Shown here piece by piece: positions 12,301 to 21,732 of a stretch of DNA of 64,000 nt (the stretch's first letter is position 1; each line of letters begins with the position of its first letter). Origin of the DNA: Conus ventricosus (lineage: Eukaryota; Mollusca; Gastropoda; Neogastropoda; Conidae); the NCBI GenBank assembly GCA_018398815.1, contig JAFLJL010014949.1, forward strand, positions 40,001 through 104,000. Reading direction: 5' to 3'. The translations under genes and the position numbers were made by a program. The notes beneath the pieces were generated by a model. It was not told the DNA's origin, did not search any database, and was given only the letters and a program-made list of their open reading frames with translations.

Positions 12301-12885
12301 GGCAGAGACACTGTACACCTTACTGAAAATAGATTGACTTAATCTCAATGAAGTGGAGACATTTTGTGGAGATCGTAATGCAAATTCCAGCTTTTTGAAT
12401 ACAATGCACTGCGAACGCTCTCCTTCATCATGGCTGGAGTGGTTATGTGACACAATATTACTCTTGACATTGTATACTCTGCTGACTGCGAAGCCCATCT
12501 GTTTAACCCACCAACAAAAGAAATAAAAAAAGTTGGCTGGAGCAAAAGGAATTGGAGTAACGTTATTGCACAACGGGCAAGGACTTTTGGCGTAGAAAGA
12601 AAAACTCGGACTTTTGAAGTAGACCACACACACTATGGCTAACACAAGAACATCTACAAAGAGGTTAGGGCTGGATGAACTGCATTGGAAATTAAACCCA
12701 CAACATTTACCCGACTAATATTCTTTTGCAAAAATGAAAAGTATCCGACAACTAACAAGTGTGATAACGGTGCAGATGAAATTGATTTTATTGAAATATC
12801 TTCTTTTACTGTCCTCCAGTCAAAACTTGGCGAAAAATATAGAATTATTGATTTCATCGACGAATCGACAAATCTCTAAAACTGT
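9316..12885 (+). pseudogene. LINE ORF2: AP endonuclease and reverse transcriptase (Tx1/L1-like)
   Basis: The endonuclease opens at about 9325 with NIVSLNVRGLKNRYKRN, the standard start of an APE-type LINE endonuclease. A helical linker at 10180-10434 contains RGAQVRCRLKWIEEGEKR, which precedes the RT in this group. The RT follows in patches: GLTTEFYKFFWSKLG (about 10725-10775), NSDYKIVGKSTLRKTR-like text (10925-10990), MMSDQLFKINRKGRVIV (11063), and SCINLGGWLYEPFNV (about 11210). The C-terminal region continues through 12088-12342 to about 12880. Length (~3.5 kb) fits a full ORF2. Stops and frame changes occur every 100-300 bp, so it cannot encode an active enzyme. The product would nick target DNA and prime reverse transcription there. 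Confidence 0.8.
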
Positions 12886-13424
12886 CGTTAACTGACGTTC
12901 TTTTGGTGTTCCACAGAGCGATATAGTAAACAGTAACACACGATTAACCACATTATATAGTAGGGAATAAATAAAAAAAGGGGGGGGGTTTTCCCCCATT
13001 AGCATTGCACGTACTCTTCCCCAAAAACAATGATGGGCATTACAAAATGATTTTCGATCAACCACGTAGAACTGAGAAAGCGTTATATCATTTTAAAATG
13101 CATAAGTAAAAAGTGACAGGGTTCAGAATACCTGGTTTGTACAAAATCGGAACCTGCGAGAAGTAATTCTCCGAGTGAAAAAAAAAAAAATAATGAAGAA
13201 AAAAAAGAATAAAAGAACGATTAGGTAACCATTCAGTATGCGCTCAGGCACTGTTTAGTGTTTATCCGTTGTTTTGCCTATTAGTCCTGTATGTACATGT
13301 ATTAACTTGTTCTGATAACACAGGTTCCTTGCTAATACCTGTTCATCCTTTGTGTATGGCCTGACAACCAATGTATCTTCATAGTATACCAACGCTACTC
13401 ACGCATGCACGCAAGCACACCACA
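12886..13424. other. AT-rich non-coding sequence after the LINE
   Basis: No gene recognised. It contains A-rich runs (13180-13220) that could be the decayed LINE tail, and a G run at 12980-12988. Confidence 0.6.
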
Positions 13425-13565
13425 TTGCTCTAGCACGCCCAATATCACACACACACAACACACACACAACACACACACACACACATGCGCGTTCTCGCAC
13501 ACTACACGGCACGCGCACACACACACAACACCACAACACACACACACACACACACACATACACAT
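13425..13565. repeat. (CA)n microsatellite
   Basis: CA dinucleotide tract with small GC-rich interruptions. Confidence 0.9.
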
Positions 13566-14582
13566 AATTATCTCGCTTCTTGGCTTTCCTCATGTAGCCA
13601 TTGTAGACCCCTTTTCGCTATAGGGTAGCATCTTTTGGGGAATAGCCAATTTCCGAGATTTAGGTGACCCTAGGCTTAGTCTCCTGTGCTTGTTTGGTCA
13701 CCTCTCTAGGGTCGTCCTTGCAGTCCTTTTCGCCTGTCTTCTTCAGGAGGACTTCGGGGTCTAAGGTTCGGGAGTCACAGCGTCTCGGGTGCTGTAATTG
13801 AATTCTTTTCTGATAATACCAACGACCTTCTCACTCCCCAGGTTTCTTGAACGTTTTGATGTACATTTGAAGCGTCTATTAGCAGTTCTTCGTCTTTTTT
13901 TCCCACTGTCAGTCTGTCTGTCTCTATCTCTCTCTCGCTATTCTCCTTCACACCCCACCTCCTCATTCCTTGCTCGACCCCATCTCCTTGACTCCCTTCC
14001 CCAGCCCACCACTCCCATTTCCATTTGGTACCTCCATGTAGAGTGGCCAAAGGCGACGTACATAAAATTCCGAGTTCTCTCTTCTCTCTCTCTGGGCAAA
14101 CAAAGAAAACGAAAATATTCGTTGTGTTTGTTTTATGTTTATTGTTTCTTTTTACATAAGCAGCCAATTAAAGAGGTGTAAAGTGCCAATACACCAACAT
14201 TAGAGCATTAACTAAACCCAGACCTTTGTATCAAACGTACAATACACTTAATTCTGCACACAATAGGTCATTTGAGAGAACATACAGACATTGCTTGTGT
14301 GTAAGCGACTGGATTGGGAGAAAGAGAGAGAGGAGGAAAAAAGAAGGAAAAAAAGAAGGAAAATTAAAGAAAGAAAAAAAAAGAAAGAAAGAATGTTGTG
14401 GTATTTTTTTTTTTTTTTTTCGCTTTAGTTTTTTTTTTGGCAGATGGAGAGGACAATGTGAAGCACCGAAAAAATGAAGAGGTGGATTTCGGCCTTAGGG
14501 GAAGAAAAAAAAAAAAAAGTCACCACCTTAGGTGCTCCTTTGATCCGATAACTGATGCCACAAAAAAAAAGAAAAAAAAAGA
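13566..14582. other. Unassigned sequence with CT-, GA- and T-rich tracts
   Basis: No gene recognised. It holds a pyrimidine tract (about 13895-13950), GAAA-rich sequence (14310-14395), a T run (14405-14420) and A runs (14505-14580). Confidence 0.6.
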
Positions 14583-14583
14583 A

Positions 14584-15000
14584 AGTACTTGGCCAATTTA
14601 TAAGCGGTTTGGATGATCTTGTGACAAATCGGAGCCTCTGTCCGTATGTATGTGATGTAATGCTGAAAATGGATTAAACAACCGTTAAAAACCGTTATTC
14701 TGCCGTTATTTCTTATATTAGGTGAATTTTAATGAAATTTGGTTTTTAGAAAGGTTATCACACACAAATGGCACTTCTATATAGTGTTTCAAAATTTGAC
14801 CGTTAAAAACCGTTATTCTTGACATATTGTCCGATTTGGATGAAATTTGGTATGTACACAGGCTTTAGCCCAGTGAGGACTAAAATACCGGTTTCAAAAG
14901 TGTGTATCGGTTATATAACCGTAAAACCTTTTATTTTGCCTTTATTTCTTATCTCACAAAGCACTTGGCCGATTTATAAGCAGTTTGGAAAACTGGGAGT
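14584..15000. repeat. Tandem ~118 bp repeat with CCGTTAAAAACCGTTATT motif
   Basis: ACCGTTAAAAACCGTTATTC occurs at about 14683 and 14801, with a degenerate copy near 14920, giving a period of about 118 bp. CACTTGGCCGATTTATAAGC-like text occurs at about 14587 and 14962. No coding potential is seen. The style resembles the LINE-associated monomers at 7371-7935, but the sequences are not the same. Confidence 0.65.
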
Positions 15001-15440
15001 ACGTTTATATGCTTCGCATCTTGTTTTTATTTGTCATGGCCTGGGTAAGGACAGAGAAAGGGAAACAAGATTTAACATCACCACAGTTGGGAAGATTTCC
15101 TTTTCAACCCTGCTCCTGGCATTTCACTCCAGGCAGCTCTTCAAAGTCACTGTTCTTGGGCGTTCCTTGACAGTCCCATTTTCAAGGTTTCCTCCCAAAT
15201 CCCTGGAACGTAGCAATGCCCGTAACCTGACAAAAACCTGACGTCAGTCCGTGCCCATTTCTTGACACCAACAATTGAATACGTGCCCTTTCCCTGGCAC
15301 CGGAAGCCTGCAGGTTAAACTCAGGTTCAGGTTCATAGGGGCAATTGCTTTTGCAATTTGAGCCAGAACTGGCTTTACATGTCCCTTCTGTGTGTTATCT
15401 CGTCTTTGTATGGTCAGGTCTTTAACTCGCTCAAGTCTTA
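15001..15440. other. Unassigned sequence
   Basis: No gene, repeat or RNA recognised. Composition is balanced. Confidence 0.5.
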
Positions 15441-15442
15441 TT

Positions 15443-16860
15443 TATCATAGTCAAAATAAATAGTCTTCAAATAATACACTATCATCGATAGAGCTTTTGA
15501 AAGGTTAGTATTTTGTGTACGTTTAATGTTAGGGGTTAACTTACTTCAAAGATTTGTTACTCTGTTACTGAAAGAAAAATTCCTTAGGTTAGTGCGACAA
15601 TATTCATGATAAATTTTTATCCACACTATTTCTGGTGGTATCAACTCTTGATGCAGTAAAAAATTTTGAAATAGGAATATTGTCAACACAATTAAATATT
15701 TTAGACTTGGATCAATCGCCCTCACTCGTCTTGTTTTTAGGGTAGGCAGTCCAAGAGCTTTTAACCTACCTTCATAGGGAAGATTTTGTATATTCTTTAC
15801 AGCTTTGTAGCTCTTCTTTGTACTCTTTCCAAAGCAGCGGACTGTCTCTTTAATCGAGGATACCAAATTGTGTTGCCATATTCCAAATGTGGTCTAACGA
15901 AAGCCTTGTATAGTTTTGTAAAAATATCTTTATCTATGTGAATAAAAGTACGTTTAATTATAACGATCATTTTGTTAGCTTTATTTATAGAGTTTTGAAT
16001 ATGCTTATCGAATACCAGGCCAGAATCGAAAGTGACACCAAGATCTTTTTCATAATCACATGTTGAAATATCTGCACGCTCACCAGTATTACTGTTTAGC
16101 ATTGTATATTGGTATCTTGGGTTCTTACGTCCAACATGTAACACATTGCACTTGTCCACATTAAAATGCAAGTTCCATGTGGTAGACCATTCAGATAAGT
16201 TACCAATATCATTTTGTAACGTATCATGATTATAAGTTGTATTGTAAATTTTTGTATCGTCTGCAAATATTTTGCAAATACTTTCCACCGAGTTCGGCAA
16301 ATCATTTATAAATATTGTAAATAATACGGGACTCAAAATACTCCCTTGTGGTATACCACTTAGAACTTCCGTAAAATCTGAATATGAACTTCCTACTCTG
16401 ACTCTATGCCGTCTTTTAGCTAAAAATCCCTTATCCATGTATGCACTCTACCTGTAATTCCATAAGCTGATAATTTCACTAAAAGCCTCGCATGGGGAAC
16501 AGACTCGAAAGCCTTTTTAAAGTCTAAATAAAGCATATCTACATTGTTGCCATTATCTAAAAGTTTTGTTAAATCCTCCATGACAAGTAAAAGTTGTGTT
16601 ACACAAGATCAATGTTTACGGAAACCATGCTGGCATTCTGTGTATAAATTGTTCAAGGTCATATGATCTATGATCACATCCCGTATAATAGATTCCATAG
16701 TCTTACATACAATTGATGTAAGACTAACACTAGTAACAGGCCTATAATTTCCAGGATCTGTCCTAGTACCTTTTTTAAATAAAGCTGTTACATTTGCAGA
16801 CTTCCAATCCATCGGCATCACGCCTGATTCAAATGACTTGTTGAACAAACTGTCTTAATA
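15443..16860 (-). pseudogene. Jockey/CR1-like LINE reverse transcriptase, 5'-truncated
   Basis: The minus-strand RT starts at about 16850 within the fingers (MPMDWKSANVTALFKKG, then NYRPVTSVSLTSIVCKTMES). YLDFKKAF-like text follows near 16510 in another frame. The longest open stretch (16438-15797) contains GIPQGSILSPVLF and the catalytic FADDTK motif, then HLEYGNTIWYP near its end. The thumb and C-terminal segment (15866-15546) ends in RTNLRNFSFSNRVTNL, the usual terminal motif of this group. The catalytic FADD is intact, but a stop and frameshift near 16600-16440 and another near 15800 disrupt the gene. There is no endonuclease, so this is a typical 5'-truncated insertion. Confidence 0.85.
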
Positions 16861-17024
16861 CTTTGTTCATCCTCCCTCTTTCAGTGTCCATGGCCATGAA
16901 ACTTTTTTGTCCTTTTGAAACCCCCCCTTCTTCCCCAAAGTCCAACCACAGACCATGAAAATTAGTCCTATTATCCTAAGTGGACAAACACAACGACAGA
17001 GACACCATACCTTTACATGAAACG

Positions 17025-17243
17025 CTAACCAAGAAAAGATTTCGATGTACTACCCTTATTACAAACAGTAAGAAACAATTCCACTTTGTTACCCTCATCA
17101 ATAACATTTGACAAGGATTTCTTTTTATTACCCTCATCAGAACCATTTCCCTTTTTATCCCCCTTTCTTGAAATATCAACTAAAATGATTTCAGATAAAC
17201 TTGCAATTATGACTGATGACAAATTATAGACACAAGCATACAC
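17025..17243 (-). other. Short open frame with a degenerate 13-residue repeat
   Basis: The 72-codon minus-strand frame contains DEGNKKKSLSNVI and DEGNKVELFLTVC back to back, with a weaker unit before and after. In DNA this is a 39 bp period (ACCCTCAT at about 17052, 17091 and 17130). I do not recognise the protein. It lies directly outside the first hairpin, so it could be the end of another gene or simply a minisatellite. Confidence 0.35.
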
Positions 17244-17277
17244 TTCTACAAAATAAATGACTGTCTTATTAACTGTA

Positions 17278-17369
17278 GAGAACGTATAAATACCAATCCT
17301 GACTCACTTTCTCCCTCAAACCAGTTTTCGGGCGAAAGTGACCCAGGATTGGCATTTATACGTTCTCTG
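17278..17369. repeat. Long hairpin 1 (arms of ~35 bp, ~22 nt loop)
   Basis: The left arm begins AGAGAACGTATAAATACCAA and the right arm ends TTGGCATTTATACGTTCTCT, nearly perfectly complementary. The loop contains AAACCAGTTTTCGG. It is followed directly by GACAAGTAAGACTTCAAA, the same text that follows hairpin 2. Confidence 0.9.
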
Positions 17370-17818
17370 ACAAGTAAGACTTCAAACTATGTTTTCTTAA
17401 TCAATTTTCGCGCAGACAGTCATTTTCAATACCATCATTTTTGCAGAGACAGTCACCAAACTAAATCTTGGCTGAGACACTGTGCGAACACCCCTAATTA
17501 GAGGGCTTGGGGTTTGTGGCAGGCAGTACCATGTAACGTGGCCCTGGACGGATCCTATGACCTGTAATTATGGCGCCATAAGGTAGCAAGCAATCCTTCG
17601 CCACACGGAGCTATAGACATACGTGTTCTGCGTTTCACAAAATACGTTGCGCACACACACACACACACACACATACACACACACACAGAGATACATACAC
17701 AACACGTGCACATACTCACACAAGCACGCACACACACGCACACACGCACACACACGCACACACACACCACCCCATACAAAAAGACACACAGACACACACA
17801 CACACACGCACATACATA

Positions 17819-17863
<45 letters not shown>

Positions 17864-18245
17864 CACACGCACACACACACACACAACGCGCGCGCGCCCG
17901 CGCTTGCGGTCGCACACACACACACACACACACACACGCGCGCGCGCCCGCGCTTGCGGTCGCACACACACACACACACACGCACACACACTGGCTGACT
18001 GAAACCATTGTCAGATTGAAAGGATCTTGCCCATTCATTCCCGCCTTGGGTAAAACAGATATAGACATGTTTCTTACATTCACCTATCATAAGTCAAGAT
18101 TTAATCATGTGATAGTTAAAAAGACGTCACATCCGCCCAGCACTTAGTGTTGTTGACAACGGGCCTTGAGTTATCTCGTCATTTTACTTGGTGGCGTTGT
18201 GGTGTGCGGACGTGTGGTGCTTTTTCGTGAGAGAAGTGTTTGCTT
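17370..18245. other. Leader between hairpin 1 and the first gene, with a large CA microsatellite
   Basis: No gene. A CA/CACG tract runs from about 17650 to 17995 and includes a 50 bp unit present twice (CGCCCGCGCTTGCGGTCGCA at about 17896 and 17946). The last ~230 bp, 18010-18245, is non-repetitive and would contain any promoter for the gene at 18246. Confidence 0.7.
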
Positions 18246-19110
18246 ATGGCACAAAATATAGCTGCAGTTTCAGAAGACAGTGTGGATTCTGAGTTAGAAA
18301 AAGTTCTTGAATCACAAATACCTTTTCAACAACTTTATAGATTAAATTATTTGGGTGTGGAAGACATGGAATCAGCTACAACTTTCCAACAAGCTCAAAA
18401 TCTTCCATTACCACCGCCAACACCAACGGAATTGTGGACAGAGGAAGAAATGCTCATTTTGCAAGAGAATCAAGACTACTTTAAAAAAATGACAGAAATA
18501 ATTGAAAAGATTAAAAGGGAAGGACCGCAGGATTTGCCAAAGAAGCCTAAAAGAAAGTTTGAGCAATGTGTTAAAAGAAAAGAAAGGAGACAAAAAAAGG
18601 AGAACAGATCTTTCAACGCCACAAGAATTACATGACTATCTTATGGCAAATCAGGCTGACATTCAATCAGCTATTTCCAGAGAAGCTTTTACTGATCAGA
18701 TGTTTTCTAAAACAGCAAATGAAGCTGAAATTGTAGAAAGACTACAAAAAGGGATGAGAAATTTGAGGAGGCAAGATGCACAGTCCTTGTTAATTTACGT
18801 TCAGTTTGGTAACTTCTTGATTTTGTGTAAACAATGGCAGGAAAATGAAAGGAAAGAAGGGAGAACGAAGGAAACATGGGCTGTTTGGTTGAAAGAAAAA
18901 ACCGGGTATTCTGATGTTCACGCACGAAAATTACGTGCTGTTGCGAGCGTTCTTTATGGATACCCAGGGTTTTATGTTGTAGGCCTTCCCTTTCGTTTCT
19001 TTTTTGGCAAGCTAAATGAAATCAAAGCCATGCTGCAAGTGCCAGAATTTGCGCAGGTCTGGAAACAAGATCCATGCATACCAAGCGGCTCCAACAGTCC
19101 CAGTAAATAG
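18246..19110 (+). pseudogene. Unrecognised Polinton-associated protein, one frameshift
   Basis: Two overlapping frames (ATG 18246 to 18635, and open through 19110) read as one protein of about 285 residues with a single frame change near 18590-18630. The first half has FQQLYRLNYLGVEDME, a proline run (LPLPPPTPTELW) and a very basic lysine-rich stretch. The second half is helical, with LLIYVQFGNFLILCKQW, a TWAVWLKEKTGYSDVHARKL segment, then LRAVASVLYGYPGFYVVGL and LNEIKAMLQVPEFAQVW. I do not recognise a catalytic motif. The helical C-terminal half could bind DNA or protein. Its placement on the opposite side of the element from integrase and polymerase suggests a separate transcription unit. 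It is the best preserved gene of the element. Confidence 0.6.
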
Positions 19111-19168
19111 AACCGTTCATGCGTGACGGCTGGATAGAATCGATATGCACATAGTATAGACCTGGCAA

Positions 19169-19346
19169 GTTCAGACGTCAGTTACTAAAAATACGACCGT
19201 TCACGCGTGAACGCTAGCCGGCCTGCCAACATTCTTACTCTATGTAATGACTTTTTTGTTCAGACGTCAGTTACTAAAAATACGACCGTTCACGCGTGAA
19301 CGCTAGCCTGCCTGCCAACATTCTTACTCCATGTAATGACTTTTTT
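19169..19346. repeat. Two tandem 89 bp repeats, each with a 16 bp perfect palindrome
   Basis: The units start at GTTCAGACGTCAGTTACT (19169 and 19258) and differ at only a few positions. Each carries CGTTCACGCGTGAACG (19198-19213 and 19287-19302), a perfect palindrome that could be a dimeric protein-binding site. A degenerate copy (CGTTCATGCGTGACGG) occurs at 19114, right after the stop of the preceding gene. Confidence 0.85.
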
Positions 19347-19823
19347 GCTGTTGTGGTTGCCTGCTTCTCACCTCTACCCCGCCAACGCTCCGCCAACACC
19401 CTGCTACAAACTTTTAGGCTGCCTTTTTAGGCGGCCGCCGGGTGTACTTTATACAATTGTCTTGTTTTATTCAATCAGGCTTTTGTTAAATGCACTTGGT
19501 GGCTGCTTTGAACTTGCAACAAAAGAGCCAATGCATTACAAAACGCAAGCACTGTCTTGCACCAAGTGGTGTTACACATGACAAATAATAAAGCTCTGTG
19601 TACACCACACACACTCCCACCCCCAAGTCACCCCAAGTTCTTAATTAAGTTTTTAATTAAGTCACCCCAAGTTCTTAATTAAGTTTTTAATTAAGTTACT
19701 TCAAGTTCTTAATAAGTTCTTGATTAATTTTTTTAATTAAGTTCTTGATTAAGTCACCTCAAGATCATAACTAAGTCATCCTTTAAGTACAACCAAGTTC
19801 TTATAATTATCAAAAAATACAAT
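19347..19823. other. Region between convergent gene blocks, with AATTAAGT-rich tandem repeats
   Basis: No convincing gene. From about 19625 to 19790 an imperfect repeat (AAGTCACCCCAAGTTCTTAA then TTAAGTTTTTAATTAAG, unit ~37-40 bp) is present about four times. It lies where the plus-strand gene and the minus-strand block converge, so it could hold 3' ends for both; AATAATAAAG occurs at 19584. That role is inference. Confidence 0.6.
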
Positions 19824-20042
19824 CTATGTTTTTATCTTAAATAGCAGATGTCTAATATAGTACACACACGCCTCAAAAAACGCGTCATCGTTGAGGATGT
19901 CTTGCTCAGCGTTCTCTGCATAGATCTTAAGGAAGGTCTTACATCCGAAGCAACCGCATTGATTACAATTCTGGTCTATGGAAATGTCTTTTATAGACTC
20001 CATGTCTTTATTTATTGACTTTATCATTTTATAATACGCCAT
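19824..20042 (-). CDS. Small cysteine-containing protein, unknown
   Basis: An intact 72-codon frame with an ATG at 20042 and a clustered CNQCGCFGC motif at about residues 25-33, compatible with metal binding. The rest is helical and acidic, ending in a basic hydrophobic segment (YIRHLLFKIKT). I do not recognise the family. It is the last gene of the minus-strand block and is preceded by AT-rich sequence (20043-20085) that could act as its promoter. It is the only short frame of the block without an evident break, which makes it a plausible real gene of the element. Confidence 0.45.
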   Translation of the reverse strand: MAYYKMIKSINKDMESIKDISIDQNCNQCGCFGCKTFLKIYAENAEQDILNDDAFFEACVYYIRHLLFKIKT

Positions 20043-20163
20043 GATTTATTTTTATTAAAAAATTTAAAATATTATTGCATTATAAATGGATCAAAATGAT
20101 CTTTTTGTTGTTGACGGTTTTGGCGTGCAGTTGTCTTTTCTGTATTTAACGGTTCAGGTTGTT

Positions 20164-21025
20164 TTAACTTCTTTTGTTTTTGTTGCCATTGGTTATATAT
20201 TTTATAACCATAATAACTGCCCCAGCAGCAGCAAGGGCGCCAAAAATGGCAACAGTTTTAAGTTCAATATTCCATGAAGACTTTGGGGCCCTTGAATCAC
20301 ATGGAGTTTTTATAGCTGCCATTGAATCAACTTGTTCTGGCGTTGGCGGTGTTTTTGTTTTCATGATGAGTCATATTCTGTAACATTAATTTTTTTTGTC
20401 TGTTCCACTCTGCTAATTTTTTTCCTGCTTCAACACGCCCAGGATTTTTAATGGTCTCCACCTGATTCAGTGTTTTCTGCTGATTTTCTGGCTTGGTTAC
20501 TTTCTCCACCTGATTCAGTGTTTTCTGATTCTGCTGATTTTCCAGATCGTTCATTTTAAAGGAAATAAAATCTATATGATTAAAAGTTATTAATCCCATG
20601 ATTAATGGCGATAACAATGTTCCCAAAATCTGTAGTATAGATCACATCCTAGAGACTCTAATGACTTTGTTAAAACTGGATCCTGCGTTAAATCATACAT
20701 AAAATCTTGTTCAGAATCAATGGGAGCAAATCTACTGACTAGTTTAGTGTACAAACTAAGAACCGTTTGCCCCACACTTTTCACCATTCTAGACCCCAGC
20801 TGCGCTTCATACCTGTTATGATACTTTAAAATGTCTTGCGGCGGCCATCTGTTGAATTTGTTCAATGCTGAATTCAGTTCCGAGGAACTGTTTTGTTTTC
20901 CCACATGCTGCCAAAGAATACAGCCTCTCCTTTTTGGGCATAATAGCTTGATCATCAACTTGGTCATTCATAAGTTCAGGCAGGTTTAGGCCGCCTTGTA
21001 GCTGTAGTAGATCATCACTGTTCAT
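20164..21025 (-). pseudogene. Polinton-associated protein with C-terminal membrane helix, three frameshifts
   Basis: Four adjoining minus-strand frames (ATG at 21025; then 20967-20602, 20626-20327 and 20364-20164) follow each other without gaps and look like one ancestral protein of about 285 residues. In order: an N-terminal segment with ERLYSLAACGK; a helical middle with GSRMVKSVGQTVLSLYTKLV and LGCDLYYRF; a segment with two copies of QKTLNQVE and then GRVEAGKKLAEWNRQKK; and a C-terminal hydrophobic helix (TVAIFGALAAAGAVIMVIKY) with a basic tail. From memory, proteins with this middle and C-terminus recur in similar elements of cnidarians and molluscs, but their role is unknown to me. The membrane anchor would fit a virion or inner-membrane protein; that is inference. 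Confidence 0.55.
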
Positions 21026-21061
21026 GTTTTTTAATAATTATAATTATTTTATTTTATAAAA
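21026..21061. promoter_or_regulatory. Putative divergent promoter
   Basis: 36 bp of almost pure A/T separates the minus-strand start at 21025 from the plus-strand start at 21062. It contains TTTATAAAA directly before the plus-strand ATG and AATTATTAAAAAA before the minus-strand ATG. TATA-like elements this close to starts are usual in compact viral genomes. Confidence 0.4.
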
Positions 21062-21292
21062 ATGAGCACCGAAAAAACTGTTGCTAACCTTGTATAACCA
21101 TTCTGCTGTTATTGGAGGACTAAGTGTAGGATACTCAATGCTTGGTAAAAGCCTGTTAAGAATTAAACCAGCAGATCTTGGCAACTAGACTTTGAGGATT
21201 CAGCAAAGCTGATTGCTATCATTGCAGCTTCGGTTGCTACGAAAGATTTTCTAGTTAAGCAAGGAATAATTCCAGACAATATAAATATGTAA
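21062..21292 (+). pseudogene. Small hydrophobic protein, frameshifted
   Basis: Starts ATGAGCACCGAAAAAACTGT and reads MSTEKTVANL. It then continues in other frames with a glycine-rich hydrophobic stretch (about 21098-21150), and in a final frame DFEDSAKLIAIIAASVATKD and FLVKQGIIPDNINM, ending TAA at 21292. Restored length would be about 76 residues with one or two membrane-spanning segments. I recall small proteins with a similar ending in related elements, without known function. It sits between the divergent promoter and the next plus-strand gene, likely co-oriented with the integrase. Confidence 0.5.
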
Positions 21293-21295
21293 AAA

Positions 21296-21314
21296 AAAAA
21301 TACATTTATAAAAA
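21296..21314 (+). promoter_or_regulatory. TATA-like element before the gene at 21315
   Basis: AATACATTTATAAAAA lies immediately before the ATG, the same TTTATAAAA text seen before the ATG at 21062. Confidence 0.35.
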
Positions 21315-21728
21315 ATGGCTTCACTCGCAATAATGATAGGCGGCGCTGTGGTGAATGCGCTTGCTTTTAGCGGAAGTAATTTCGCATTTAGTAAACTGGG
21401 GAATGACGGCGAGAGAAAAAGACATAACAAAGCTATGGAGCAACTAGCAGCTGCACAAGACGCCTATGAAAGGCAGAGACTTGAGCAGTTAGATTTTATT
21501 AATGACACACTGAAAAGACAGGGGCATGCAGCTTACACATTTAAAAATGTTGATCAAGCAATAAAACAATATTATCTAGTAACAGGCAAACCAATCGAGA
21601 CATTGCCCCCACCAAAATTCAGCAACTTTTATCAACCATCAGAAAAAACAAAAGATGCAAGAAATCACGTTTATTGTCGTTGGTATGACTGTTGTGTATT
21701 TTGGGTTTCACATAATATTGGCTGAATA
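21315..21728 (+). pseudogene. Conserved small membrane protein of Polinton-like elements, near-intact
   Basis: An ATG at 21315 opens a 136-codon frame. The N-terminus (MASLAIMIGGAVVNALAFSG) is a glycine/alanine-rich hydrophobic helix, followed by a charged coiled region (KRHNKAMEQLAAAQDAYERQ) and a Pro-rich linker (PIETLPPPKFSNFYQPSEK). The last ~20 codons read in another frame as a hydrophobic helix (ITFIVVGMTVVYFGFHIIL), so a single base change near 21660 has probably replaced a C-terminal membrane segment. I recall this protein type as recurrent next to integrase and polymerase genes in invertebrate elements; its function is unknown to me. Two terminal membrane helices around a coiled region would fit a minor virion or membrane-remodelling protein, by inference only. 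Confidence 0.6.
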
Positions 21729-21732
21729 AAAA

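Larger units (their letters stand above)
7371..12950 (+). mobile_element. Tx1/L1-like non-LTR retrotransposon (plus strand), decayed
   Basis: The order is tandem 5' monomers, CCHC-type ORF1, then endonuclease-RT ORF2, which matches a two-ORF LINE of the L1/Tx1 group. Every reading frame is broken by multiple indels. The 3' end is not sharply defined; AT-rich sequence with A runs continues to about 13220. Confidence 0.75.

Noticed and set aside
13400..13600. Possible CRISPR-like regular repeats in CA-rich tracts
   Set aside because: Eukaryotic microsatellite with no spacer structure.
17200..17370. Hammerhead-ribozyme-like words (CTGATGA, GAAA) near hairpin 1
   Set aside because: The core elements are not in the required order around the stem.
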